A stretch of 20,846 nucleotides of DNA from an uncultured Sphingopyxis sp. (GTDB lineage Bacteria > Pseudomonadota > Alphaproteobacteria > Sphingomonadales > Sphingomonadaceae), in contig CALFXW010000124.1 in the NCBI GenBank assembly GCA_937957805.1, positions 1 through 20,846 on the forward strand, read 5' to 3'. This document shows positions 14,212-20,846 of the stretch, one piece after another; position 1 is the stretch's first letter, and every line of letters starts with the position of its first letter. Position numbers and translations under genes: made by a program. Under the pieces are notes generated by a model that saw only the letters and a program-made list of their open reading frames with translations, did no database searches and had not been told where the DNA came from.

Positions 14212-15240
14212 TTACCTCCCGACCGGGACGATGGTGACCTGATCGCCGCGCGTCACGCGCACGACCGGGCCTTGGGGAACAGCAGGGGCGGCTGCGGGCG
14301 CGCCATTGCCAGGGTTGGTTTCGCCGCCCGCCACCGGGCCGGCAGGGGCGCGGACGCCGGCAAAGCCACGCCGCAGATAGCGTGAGACGTCACCGCCGGT
14401 TGTTGCCCCGCCACGTGCCATCGACGGGCGCGACGACATGCCGCGCAACAACCGCGCTTCGGCGCTGGCATCACCATCGCGCGGGACAGACACGCTGCCA
14501 TCGGCGATGGATGCTTCGAGTTCGCCCGCGTTATCGGCAATCGAACGCAGCGCCAGGCTGATGGTGCCGGTGGTGCGGGCAACCGCAACCGCTTCGGCAA
14601 TCTGCGGCGTTACTTCGAGTGTGACGGTTGCATAAACCTGCGGTGTTGATTCGCCATTTTCGCCAGTTGGCACGGTGCGCTGGTCAACCGCCAGCACGCG
14701 CAAATTGCGGACAATGGTTTCGGAAGTGTGGAGCTTGGCCGAGCTATTTTCCTCATCCTCCAGATCTAGGGTGAGAAGGACATCAACACGGTCGCCCGGA
14801 AAGACAAAACCGGCAACCCCCTGGTCGGGGGACAAGGGTACGGTCACGGCGCGCATGCCCGGGCCAAGCGCGGCGGCGAGGAAACCACGATCACGCGGGT
14901 TGACCAGACTACCCTTGGTCACGGGCGCACCTGCGGTCACCGCGATGCGCACCACCGAGCCAACCAGTGACTGGGCGTTGGAACCTTCTTCCAGATAATA
15001 TTGGTCGGGTTTTACCAACCCTTCGGGCCATGGTTGAAAGCGCAGCGCATCGGCGGTCAAAATCGTGCCGACCGGCAAGGCGCGCGTGGCGACCAGAACC
15101 TTGGGTCCGGTAATCTCCGGCGCAGCGGCGGCGCGCGCTTGCGGCGTCGTGCTGTCACGCATCAACATATTGACGCCAAATGCGGCACCAAGGGCGACGA
15201 TCATCGCAACGACGATCAGGGCAATCTTCCTTACATCCAT
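14212..15240 (-). CDS. cpaB: Flp pilus assembly protein CpaB/RcpC
   Basis: 342 aa. An N-terminal membrane anchor (residues 6-27, IALIVVAMIVALGAAFGVNM) is followed by a SAF domain (GPKVLVATRALPVGTILTAD, about 45-110), then the RcpC/CpaB conserved core (RAVTVPLSPDQGVAGFVFPGDRVDVLLTLD) and a low-complexity Gly/Pro/Ala tail from about 275 ending in VRVTRGDQVTIVPVGR. It is periplasmic, associated with the secretin. It follows cpaA by 44 bp and precedes cpaC by 4 bp. Confidence 0.92.
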   Translation of the reverse strand: MDVRKIALIVVAMIVALGAAFGVNMLMRDSTTPQARAAAAPEITGPKVLVATRALPVGTILTADALRFQPWPEGLVKPDQYYLEEGSNAQSLVGSVVRIAVTAGAPVTKGSLVNPRDRGFLAAALGPGMRAVTVPLSPDQGVAGFVFPGDRVDVLLTLDLEDEENSSAKLHTSETIVRNLRVLAVDQRTVPTGENGESTPQVYATVTLEVTPQIAEAVAVARTTGTISLALRSIADNAGELEASIADGSVSVPRDGDASAEARLLRGMSSRPSMARGGATTGGDVSRYLRRGFAGVRAPAGPVAGGETNPGNGAPAAAPAVPQGPVVRVTRGDQVTIVPVGR

Positions 15241-15284
15241 GACGGCTCTGCCTCCTCGACCACCAAAATGGGTCGACCTTCCAT

Positions 15285-15764
15285 TCAGTTGACGGGATTA
15301 AGCGGAAAATGGTTAACAAACTGTTGGTAGATGACCCAGAAACCCGCCGCCGATATAGCAACGCCATAGGGCAGCTCTGGCTTTTCGGGGCCGCGCCCCA
15401 TGCGGCGGCGCACGATCATCGCCGCAGCGATGCCGCCGCCGACGAGCGCCATCAGCAATAAAAAGGGCAGGATCAGCGACGGGCGGATCCACAGCGCCAT
15501 CGCACCGAGCATTTTTACATCGCCCCCGCCGATACCGCCTGCAAAGAAAAGCAGTGCAAAGGGCAGGAAAACCGCTACTGCCAAGCCGACTTGCCAGCCG
15601 ATTTGGGCTGCATCCAAATGGAGGATATACCAGACGGCAGGCGCACATAGTGCAATTAACACGTTCAAATAATTGGGTATTTCTCGGCGACGTAAATCGC
15701 CCCATGCAGCATAGAGCAGCAGCAAGCCAATGAGGCTGGCAAGCAAAATGGGTGCGGCCGACAT
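15285..15764 (-). CDS. cpaA: Prepilin peptidase CpaA/TadV
   Basis: 159 aa, the size of the compact A24A prepilin peptidases of Tad systems. It is a polytopic membrane protein with about five to six hydrophobic segments. Both catalytic aspartates are visible: Asp23 in YAAWGDLRRREIPNYLN and Asp82 in GIGGGDVKMLGAMA. It cuts the Flp prepilin and pseudopilins before assembly. ATG 15764 is preferred over the adjacent TTG at 15767, with GGGGGA about 4 nt upstream. First gene of the operon; 64 bp separate it from the divergent hydrolase, so promoters for both must lie there. No Flp pilin gene precedes it. Confidence 0.92.
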   Translation of the reverse strand: MSAAPILLASLIGLLLLYAAWGDLRRREIPNYLNVLIALCAPAVWYILHLDAAQIGWQVGLAVAVFLPFALLFFAGGIGGGDVKMLGAMALWIRPSLILPFLLLMALVGGGIAAAMIVRRRMGRGPEKPELPYGVAISAAGFWVIYQQFVNHFPLNPVN

Positions 15765-15828
15765 CAAATCCCCCTGAAATGTTGGAAATCCCTAGACGAA
15801 CAAGGTTGCCAAACCGTAACCATGGGCC

Positions 15829-16806
15829 ATGCCACCCAAAGACTCCCTGCCCGCCCCGACCCCGCTCGACCCTCTGGCCTGTCGCCGTGCCTTTCCCGAT
15901 GGCAGTGCGATTGGCAGTTGGGCGGCAGCGGATGGTTGGTTGCTCAGAAGTTTGCGTTTTCCGCTGCCCCGCGAAGCGCGCGGCTCCATTCTTTTCATGG
16001 GTGGGCGCGGCGACCATTTTGAAAAATATCTCGAAGCCTTTGCCGAGTGGACCAATGCGGGCTGGTGCGTCGAAAGTTTCGACTGGCGCGGGCAGGGTGG
16101 TTCGGGGCGGATGGGCAGCGACCCTGTCGTTGGCCATGCTGATGATTTTCGCGTCTGGATCGACGATCTTGACCAATATTTCACCGCGTGGCGCGCGCGC
16201 ACGCCCGGGCCGCATTTCCTGATCGGCCATTCGATGGGCGGGCATTTGTTGCTGCGCGCACTCGCCGATGGGGCGATTGTCCCCGATGGCGCGGTGCTGA
16301 GCGCGCCGATGCTGGGCTTCACCGCGCCTTACCCCGACCGTTTAGGATATTGGATTGCGCAGATGATGGTGCGGTTGACCGAGCCGGATCGCCGGGCCTG
16401 GAAATTGAGCGAAAAGCCCGGCTCGCCGCCTGCCGCGCGGCAGGGACTGCTGACGCATGATGGCGCACGCTATGCCGATGAACAATTTTGGCGCACGGCG
16501 CACCCCGACCTCGCCATCGGGCCGGCGAGTTGGCAGTGGGTGGCAGCGGCCTATGCCAGTTTCCTCCATTTGGCGGCATCGGGCGGGGTGGATCGCATTG
16601 CCTGTCCGGTGCTGGGGCTGGTGGCAGGGCATGATCTTTTGGTATCGGCGCGGCGCGCCCGCGCGCTGCTCGCACGCTTGCCGCACGGGCAAATCCATGT
16701 CTATGGGCGCGAAGCGGCGCATGAATTATTGCGCGAAGCCGACAGCGTGCGTGACGATGTCATGGCGCGGATTTCGACGTTTATGGAGGGGGTAAGCGGG
16801 GCATGA
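15829..16806 (+). CDS. Alpha/beta hydrolase, monoglyceride-lipase-like (lysophospholipase family)
   Basis: 325 aa. The fold is that of Hydrolase_4/PldB-like enzymes: FMGGRGDHFEKYLEAF and SFDWRGQGGSG lead to the nucleophile elbow LIGHSMGGH (Ser135), with Asp269 in VAGHDLLVS and His298 in EAAHELLRE completing the triad. No signal peptide or membrane segment is seen, so it is cytoplasmic. Probable lipid-ester hydrolase; the natural substrate is unknown. Its stop overlaps the ATG of the FAD oxidoreductase (ATGA), making a two-gene operon divergent from cpaA. A second ATG at 15822 is out of frame. Confidence 0.87.
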   Translation: MPPKDSLPAPTPLDPLACRRAFPDGSAIGSWAAADGWLLRSLRFPLPREARGSILFMGGRGDHFEKYLEAFAEWTNAGWCVESFDWRGQGGSGRMGSDPVVGHADDFRVWIDDLDQYFTAWRARTPGPHFLIGHSMGGHLLLRALADGAIVPDGAVLSAPMLGFTAPYPDRLGYWIAQMMVRLTEPDRRAWKLSEKPGSPPAARQGLLTHDGARYADEQFWRTAHPDLAIGPASWQWVAAAYASFLHLAASGGVDRIACPVLGLVAGHDLLVSARRARALLARLPHGQIHVYGREAAHELLREADSVRDDVMARISTFMEGVSGA

Positions 16807-17891
16807 GCCGCTTTGACATTGCGATTATCGGGGCGGGCATTGCAGGGGCCGGGCTGGCGGCGGAACTCGCCCCCCATGCCAGTGTGTTGATGCTGGAGAT
16901 GGAGGATATGCCGGGCTATCATGCAACCGGGCGCTCGGCAGCTTATTTCAGCGAAACCTATGGCGGCGCGGCAATCCAGCCGCTCAGCACCGCGTCCAAG
17001 ACGGTGCTGGATGCGGGGGGCTGGCTCGAAACTTTGGGCGCGTTGCAGGTCGGGCGCGCCGATGATGGTGCGCTGCGCGATGATTATTGCGCGCGCTATG
17101 CCGCATCGGGCGTTGAAATGCGCGCGGTTAACCCCCACAGCCTGCTCCCCGGCTTGCGCGATGATTGGGTGATCGGTCTTTATGAACCAACCTCAGCGGC
17201 GATAGATGTGGGCGGGGTGCATGGCGATGCGTTGGCGCGCGCCAAGCGGGGGGGCGCAACGCTCCATTGCCGGGCGCGACTGACAGGCGCGCTGCGTGTT
17301 GATGGTCATTGGCAGATTTCGACCAGCGCGGGTGATTTTACGGCGGACATTCTGGTCGATGCGGCGGGCGCATGGGCCGATGATGTGGCGAAAATTGCCG
17401 GAGCAAGGCCGCTCGGCATCACGCCCTATCAGCGCACGGTGGTGCAATTGCGCACCGACCCGCCGGCACCCGTCGGCATCCCCCATGTGTCCGATTTTGC
17501 CGGAAGCTTTTATTTCAAGCCGGAGGCGCAGGGCAAATTATGGCTCTCCCCCCATGATGAAACGCCGGTGGCGGCGGGCGATGTTGCGCCGGAGGAATTG
17601 GACGTCGCGATTGCCATCGACCGGTTTGAACAGGTGGTCGACTGGCGGGTCGCCGCGCTCGAACGGCGGTGGGCCGGGTTGCGCAGTTTTGCGCCAGATC
17701 GGCTGCCGGTTTATGGCTTTGCAGCGGATGTTGCGGGCTTTTTCTGGTGCGCGGGGCAGGGTGGTTTCGGCATCCAGACCGCACCCGCCGCATCGGCGAT
17801 GGCGGCGGCATTGCTGCTGGGTCAAAGCCCTGCCGATTTTGTCGCCGACATTGACCCTGCAATATATTTGCCGTCGCGATTTCAACATTGA
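16803..17891 (+). CDS. FAD-dependent oxidoreductase, DAO family (D-arginine dehydrogenase-like)
   Basis: 362 aa. The N-terminal Rossmann motif is IIGAGIAGAGLAAEL (GxGxxG at residues 10-15), with Glu32 at the end of the second strand for the FAD ribose. Then ATGRSAAYFSETYG, typical of DauA-like members, and a C-terminal FAD-closing phrase WCAGQGGFGIQTAPA. The family oxidises the CH-N bond of amino acids or amines and passes electrons to oxygen or a quinone. The first phrase fits D-amino-acid (arginine-type) dehydrogenases best; the substrate is not certain. Translationally coupled to the upstream hydrolase. The final codons and stop lie within a 14-bp direct duplication. Confidence 0.85.
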   Translation: MSRFDIAIIGAGIAGAGLAAELAPHASVLMLEMEDMPGYHATGRSAAYFSETYGGAAIQPLSTASKTVLDAGGWLETLGALQVGRADDGALRDDYCARYAASGVEMRAVNPHSLLPGLRDDWVIGLYEPTSAAIDVGGVHGDALARAKRGGATLHCRARLTGALRVDGHWQISTSAGDFTADILVDAAGAWADDVAKIAGARPLGITPYQRTVVQLRTDPPAPVGIPHVSDFAGSFYFKPEAQGKLWLSPHDETPVAAGDVAPEELDVAIAIDRFEQVVDWRVAALERRWAGLRSFAPDRLPVYGFAADVAGFFWCAGQGGFGIQTAPAASAMAAALLLGQSPADFVADIDPAIYLPSRFQH

Positions 17892-17907
17892 CGTTTCAAC
17901 ATTGACG
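17880..17907. repeat. 14-bp tandem duplication over the FAD gene stop
   Basis: TTTCAACATTGACG occurs at 17880-17893 and again at 17894-17907. The first copy contains the stop codon of the FAD gene; the second supplies TTGACG, the -35 element of the promoter for the small gene that follows. Confidence 0.8.
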
Positions 17908-17929
17908 GGGGACGGGCTCGCCCTAAACT
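17902..17929 (+). promoter_or_regulatory. Sigma70-type promoter for the DUF1508 gene
   Basis: TTGACG (17902-17907) and TAAACT (17924-17929) are spaced by 16 bp and lie 29 bp upstream of ATG 17958. The -35 hexamer sits in the second copy of a 14-bp duplication. Confidence 0.5.
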
Positions 17930-17957
17930 TGGCCGTTCATAGCTTGGGAGTCGCAAC

Positions 17958-18125
17958 ATGGCGCATCATTTCGTTATCGAACAGAATAAGGCTGGCGAAT
18001 ATGTCGCCAAGTTCAAATATAACAGCGAAGTGATTTTCTGGACGGAGGGTTATAGCTCCAAGAAAAATGCCGAAAATGCGATCGAATCGATCAAAAAGAA
18101 CGGCCCCGGCGCCCCGACGAAATAG
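17958..18125 (+). CDS. DUF1508 (YegP-like) small protein
   Basis: A 55-aa protein beginning MAHHFVIEQNKAGEYVAKFK, with the family core EVIFWTEGYSSKKNAENAIESIKKN. DUF1508 is a small beta-beta-alpha unit found in one copy (as here) or two tandem copies (E. coli YegP). The lysine-rich alpha segment SKKNAENAIESIKKN is characteristic. Cytoplasmic, function unknown. Codon use is A-rich compared with neighbours (AAA, AAT, GAA), which suggests high expression. It has its own promoter and is followed by a hairpin at 18137-18163. It is too short for many gene finders but the match to the family is convincing. Confidence 0.87.
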   Translation: MAHHFVIEQNKAGEYVAKFKYNSEVIFWTEGYSSKKNAENAIESIKKNGPGAPTK

Positions 18126-18136
18126 GCGCGCCTTTT

Positions 18137-18163
18137 CGAAATTCGCTTGGCTCGCGAATTTCG
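18137..18163 (+). terminator. Hairpin after the DUF1508 gene, candidate terminator
   Basis: CGAAATTCGC (18137-18146) pairs perfectly with GCGAATTTCG (18154-18163) around a 7-nt loop, 11 bp past the stop codon. Its AT-containing 10-bp stem is unlike the GC-rich repeats nearby. No T-run follows on either strand at useful distance, so termination is only inferred from position. Confidence 0.4.
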
Positions 18164-18172
18164 GGCGCTGCT

Positions 18173-18244
18173 CCAGCCCACTCCCCCACCCGGCCACCCA
18201 TAAGATACAATCCCGTTGGGAGGCCGGGTGGGGGAGTGGGCTGG
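18173..18244. repeat. Long perfect inverted repeat, 23-bp stem
   Basis: The arm at 18173-18195 (CCAGCCCACTCC.. to ..CGGCC) is the exact reverse complement of 18222-18244, with a 26-nt loop between. One mismatch followed by CCCA/TGGG extends the stem by four pairs. It lies in the convergent gap between the DUF1508 gene and rnhA. It could block readthrough from both sides as RNA, or be a dispersed palindromic element. Confidence 0.8.
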
Positions 18245-18252
18245 TGCCGTGC

Positions 18253-18279
18253 CCCGAGTTAGGCGTAGCATAACTCGGG
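18253..18279 (-). terminator. Hairpin after rnhA, candidate terminator
   Basis: CCCGAGTTA (18253-18261) pairs perfectly with TAACTCGGG (18271-18279) around a 9-nt loop, 3 bp beyond the rnhA stop on the minus strand. No T-tract follows. Confidence 0.4.
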
Positions 18280-18282
18280 AAG

Positions 18283-18732
18283 TTAATTTCCAGCGGCAAT
18301 CGCTGCGTCGCTCGCCAATTGATCGACCAGTTCATTTTCGGCGTGGCCGCTGTGCCCCTTTACCCAGCGCCAATCCACTTGGTGCGGCGCGGCGGCGGCG
18401 AGCAGTCTTTGCCACAGGTCGGCATTTTTGACCGGCTTTTTGTCCGCCGTGCGCCAGCCATTGCGCTGCCAGCCGTGGATCCATTTGGTGATGCCGTCGC
18501 GGACATAGACGCTGTCGGTGGTGAGTATGACATGGCAGGGGCGTGTCAGCGCCTCCAACCCCATGATCGCGGCGAGCATTTCCATCCGATTATTGGTGGT
18601 CAGTGCCTCCCCGCCGGAAAGCGTGCGGCTTTTTGCGCCCGAACGCAGCAAAACCCCCCAGCCGCCGGGGCCGGGGTTCCCCTTGCACGCGCCATCGGTG
18701 AAAATTTCAACCCTGCTCAGCGCGCGCGTCAT
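18283..18732 (-). CDS. rnhA: Ribonuclease HI
   Basis: 149 aa, standard for RNase HI. Catalytic carboxylates are all present: Asp13 (FTDGACKGNPGPGG), Glu51 (NRMEMLAAI), Asp73 (TTDSVYV) and Asp137 (ENELVDQLA), with His127 in VKGHSGH as the flexible-loop base. It cuts RNA in RNA-DNA hybrids (R-loops, lagging-strand primers). The start ATG overlaps the thrB stop (ATGA), so it is the third gene of an ispH-thrB-rnhA operon. Confidence 0.96.
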   Translation of the reverse strand: MTRALSRVEIFTDGACKGNPGPGGWGVLLRSGAKSRTLSGGEALTTNNRMEMLAAIMGLEALTRPCHVILTTDSVYVRDGITKWIHGWQRNGWRTADKKPVKNADLWQRLLAAAAPHQVDWRWVKGHSGHAENELVDQLASDAAIAAGN

Positions 18733-19700
18733 GGCGCGGCAAAGCCGAACAATGTGCCCGCCGGGTCGGCGCGATAGGCATCGAGGCGCCGCAAATAGGC
18801 AATCGGGTCTTTTTTGACCACCAGCGCGCTTTCCGGCGTGTCGAGCCAGTCATGCGCACGGGTGAGGAGGAAACGCAGCGCCGCACCGCGCGCGAGTATC
18901 GGCATGGCGGCGATTTCGGCAGCATCCAACGGGCGGGCCGACTGATAGCCCTTGGCCAGACTGGCGGCGAGCGCGGGCAGCGGGGTCGAACCATCGGGGG
19001 AAAAACACCATGCCGAATGGGTGACCGCAAAATCATAAGCGGTGATGTCGCGGCAAGCGAAGTAAAAATCGATGATGCCCGACACCTCATCGCCCAGAAC
19101 CAGCACATTGTCGGGGAATAAATCGGCATGGACGACGCCGGCTGGCAAATCGTGCGGCCAAAGGCCTTCCAGCGCATCACATTCGCGCGCGACGCTGGCG
19201 TGGAGGCCGGGCAATATATCATCGAGCCTTGCCGCGATGAGGTCGGTCAGGAAGCGCCATTGCGCCGGCCCCTGCGGGTTCGCTGGCCCGCCCACGAAAT
19301 TTGCCGCGCTGTTGTGCAACCGCGCGAGCGCTGCGCCCGCTGCATAGGCTTGGCGGCCATTGGGGCGCGACAGGCTGATCCCCGGCAGATATTGGATGAG
19401 ACAGGCCGGGCGGCCCATCAAACGCTGAACATGGGTGCCGTTGGCGTCGGGCAATATGCGCGGAACTGGGTTTCCCGCATCGGCCAGATGGTTGATGAAA
19501 GCGACGAAAAAGGGCAGGTCATCGGCATCGACGCGCTTTTCATAGAGCGTCAATATATAGCGGGTGTCACCCGCTTCGATCAGATAATTGCTATTCTCCA
19601 CCCCCTCGGCAATGCCCTTGGCACTGGTCAGCGGCCCGATGCCATAATTTTCGAGGAAGCGGGCGATATCCTCCGCCCCGACATGCGTAAAAACCGCCAT
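18729..19700 (-). CDS. thrB: Homoserine kinase type II (ThrB, APH-like fold)
   Basis: 323 aa, phosphotransferase (choline/aminoglycoside kinase) fold. N-lobe phrase GIAEGVENSNYLIEAGDTRYILTLYEKR, hinge LIQYLPG, catalytic loop HADLFPDN (191-198, Asp193) and metal-binding IIDFYFACRD (Asp211). It phosphorylates homoserine in threonine synthesis. This is the unrelated-to-GHMP type usual in alphaproteobacteria. Its ATG overlaps the ispH stop by one base (TAATG), and its stop overlaps the rnhA start. The sequence is intact. Confidence 0.93.
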   Translation of the reverse strand: MAVFTHVGAEDIARFLENYGIGPLTSAKGIAEGVENSNYLIEAGDTRYILTLYEKRVDADDLPFFVAFINHLADAGNPVPRILPDANGTHVQRLMGRPACLIQYLPGISLSRPNGRQAYAAGAALARLHNSAANFVGGPANPQGPAQWRFLTDLIAARLDDILPGLHASVARECDALEGLWPHDLPAGVVHADLFPDNVLVLGDEVSGIIDFYFACRDITAYDFAVTHSAWCFSPDGSTPLPALAASLAKGYQSARPLDAAEIAAMPILARGAALRFLLTRAHDWLDTPESALVVKKDPIAYLRRLDAYRADPAGTLFGFAAP

Positions 19701-20311
19701 TATGCGCGCGCCACATCCAGCCCGCGCGGCAGTTTGAAGACCATATTCTCCTCCGCCGTCACTTCCTCTTCGACGTGGAGGGTGAAATGCGCGGATAAGA
19801 GGTCGGTGACTTCGCGCACCAGCGATTCAGGGGCCGATGCCCCGGCGGTGAGGCCAAGCGTCGTCACCCCGTCGAGCCAGCCAAGGTCAATTTCCGCCGC
19901 CCGTTGGATGAGGTGCGCGCGCGTCCCCAGCCGCTCCGCCACTTCGGCGAGGCGCAGGCTGTTCGAACTGTTGGGCGCGCCGATCACCAGCATTAGCTGG
20001 ACGCGCGGGGCAATCGCCTTGACCGCCGCCTGCCGGTTGGAGGTGGCGTAACAAATATCTTCGCCCTTCGGCCCTTCAATCGCCGGGAAACGCGCGCGCA
20101 GCGCATCGACCACCGCCGCCGTATCCTCCACCGACAGCGTGGTTTGCGTCAGAAATGTCAGCGTGTCGGGGTCGGGCGGGTTGAGCCGTGCGACATCCTC
20201 CACCGTTTCGATGAGGGTCATCGCCCCGTCGGGCAATTGGCCCAATGTGCCGATGACTTCGGGGTGGCCGGCATGGCCGATCAGCAGCACCTTGCGGCCG
20301 GCGCGGGCCAG
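19700..20311 (-). pseudogene. ispH: 4-hydroxy-3-methylbut-2-enyl diphosphate reductase, N-terminus lost at a junction
   Basis: The C-terminal ~204 residues of IspH (normally about 310-320), the last enzyme of the MEP isoprenoid pathway. Recognisable parts are VLLIGHAGHPEVIGTLGQ (His124 and Glu126 by E. coli numbering), FLTQTTLSVEDT, EDICYATSNRQ (third cluster cysteine, Cys197), APNSSNSLRL and GLTAGASAPE. The first two Fe-S cysteines and the N-terminal domain are missing. Upstream of about 20312 the frame stays open to 20449, but those residues are antisense translation of a phage terminase. A functional cell needs IspH, so this is more likely an assembly join than a real gene loss. It is the first gene of the operon with thrB and rnhA. 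Confidence 0.88.
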
Positions 20312-20320
20312 GTAGGAGGC
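20312..20320. other. Junction between chromosomal ispH and phage-derived DNA
   Basis: IspH resemblance on the minus strand extends to about 20311-20314. Terminase-like reading on the plus strand begins about 20316 (EADALPAGPIHWVRGWDF), and its frame is closed by TAG at 20313-20315. Composition also changes: from here to the end almost every codon ends in C or G (CTG, GTC, ATC, GAC), unlike the GAT/AAT/TTG-rich preceding genes. No direct repeat, integrase or att-like sequence is visible at the join. Confidence 0.7.
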
Positions 20321-20843
20321 CGACGCGCTGCCGGCCGGCCCGATCCACTGGGTGCGCGGCTGGGACTTCGCCGACTCGACGAAGGGCGACTTCACCGCCG
20401 GCGGCAAGCTGGGCAAGCTGCCCGACGGCCGCTTCGTCATCGGCGGCATGGAGCGCGAGCGCTACACCACCGACAAGCGCGACGCGCTGATCCGCAACAC
20501 GGCTTCGCGCGATGGCAGGCCGGTGCGCATCAGCATCCCGCAGGACCCGGGCCAGGCCGGCAAGGGCCAGGCGCTGGCGATGACCAGGATGCTGGCCGGC
20601 TACGCGGTGCACTCGTCGCCCGAGAGTGGCGACAAGGTCACGCGGGCCGAGACCTTCGCCAGCCAGGTCAACGTCGGCAACGTCCTGATGCTGCGCGGCG
20701 CGTGGAACGACCAGTTGGTCGAGGAGATGCGCATGTTCCCGAACGGCAGCTTCGACGACCAGGTCGACAGCCTGTCGCGTGCCTTCGAGGCGCTGATGGC
20801 CGGGCAGGGCATCTACACCACGATCAACGCCGGAGGCCTGTAG
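20316..20843 (+). CDS. Phage terminase large subunit, C-terminal nuclease domain (5'-partial)
   Basis: About 175 codons of a TerL protein. The RNase H-like nuclease domain is visible: WVRGWDFADSTKGDFTAG gives the first catalytic Asp, ISIPQDPGQAGK and ETFASQVNVGNVLML are family phrases, and FPNGSFDDQVDSLSRAF supplies the C-terminal acidic residues. The ATPase domain is missing because the sequence changes to ispH at about 20315. The GTG at 20352 is the first start codon in frame but lies inside the domain, so it is not a true start. The stop at 20841-20843 is followed at once by ATG at 20844, probably the next packaging gene (portal is usual in this position). It cuts and packages phage DNA. 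Confidence 0.82.
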   Translation, partial: EADALPAGPIHWVRGWDFADSTKGDFTAGGKLGKLPDGRFVIGGMERERYTTDKRDALIRNTASRDGRPVRISIPQDPGQAGKGQALAMTRMLAGYAVHSSPESGDKVTRAETFASQVNVGNVLMLRGAWNDQLVEEMRMFPNGSFDDQVDSLSRAFEALMAGQGIYTTINAGGL

Positions 20844-20846
20844 ATG

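Noticed and set aside
12531..14237. 568-aa open frame on the plus strand
   Set aside because: It is antisense to cpaC and the start of cpaD, has no recognisable domain, and is what GC-rich coding sequence produces in the opposite frame.
20285..20345. Rossmann-like phrase GPAGSASASYLARAGRKVLLI on the minus strand, as if an FAD enzyme N-terminus
   Set aside because: The first part is the exact antisense of the terminase phrase LPAGP, and the last part belongs to IspH. The resemblance arises at the join and no FAD enzyme continues on either side.
20316..20846. Prophage integrated at ispH
   Set aside because: Only a terminase fragment is present at the boundary. There is no integrase, att duplication or tRNA, and disruption of an essential gene makes a misjoin more likely.

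Overview
The window looks like chromosomal DNA of an alphaproteobacterium, most likely a sphingomonad. This is an inference from gene content (a Tad pilus locus, a tyrosine catabolic operon, a beta-helix/dihaem gene pair, an ispH-thrB-rnhA operon), from codon use rich in GCG/GGC/GAT, and from stem-loop repeats such as CCCCTGC..GCAGGGG. Both ends look discontinuous with the rest. The first ~60 bases are less GC-rich and precede a hydrolase that lacks its N-terminal half. The last ~530 bases are a phage large-terminase fragment joined, mid-gene and antisense, to a truncated ispH.

Layout. 1-1006: 5'-truncated alpha/beta hydrolase. 1007-1324: intergenic, with three stem-loops at a 33-bp period and a 76-bp paired-hairpin element. 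1325-3590: periplasmic beta-helix protein overlapping a dihaem c-type cytochrome-like gene that is frameshifted at a G6 run. 3626-8025: tyrosine/homogentisate catabolism cluster, maiA-marR-hpd-VOC-cupin-fahA, tightly coupled, with a promoter and a palindromic operator candidate just before hpd. 8026-8511: convergent, repeat-packed spacer carrying a second, inverted copy of the 76-bp element plus three stem-loops at a 32-bp period. 8512-15764 (minus strand): Tad/Cpa pilus operon cpaA-cpaB-cpaC-cpaD-cpaE-tadB-tadC, with no cpaF/tadA ATPase and no Flp pilin. 15829-17891: monoglyceride-lipase-like hydrolase overlapping an FAD amine/amino-acid oxidoreductase. 17958-18125: 55-aa DUF1508 (YegP-like) protein with a good promoter. 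18126-18282: three hairpins, one with a perfect 23-bp stem. 18283-20311 (minus strand): ispH(partial)-thrB-rnhA operon. ~20316-20843: terminase C-terminus.

How the parts work together. The catabolic cluster covers 4-hydroxyphenylpyruvate to homogentisate (hpd), maleylacetoacetate to fumarylacetoacetate (maiA), and fumarylacetoacetate to fumarate plus acetoacetate (fahA). The ring-cleaving homogentisate dioxygenase (hmgA) is not in the window; a small VOC metalloprotein and a small cupin sit where it could be. The pilus operon encodes prepilin peptidase, secretin and its partners, the TadZ localisation ATPase and both inner-membrane platform proteins, so the motor ATPase and pilin must be encoded elsewhere or be missing. 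No tRNA, rRNA, IS element or CRISPR was recognised.
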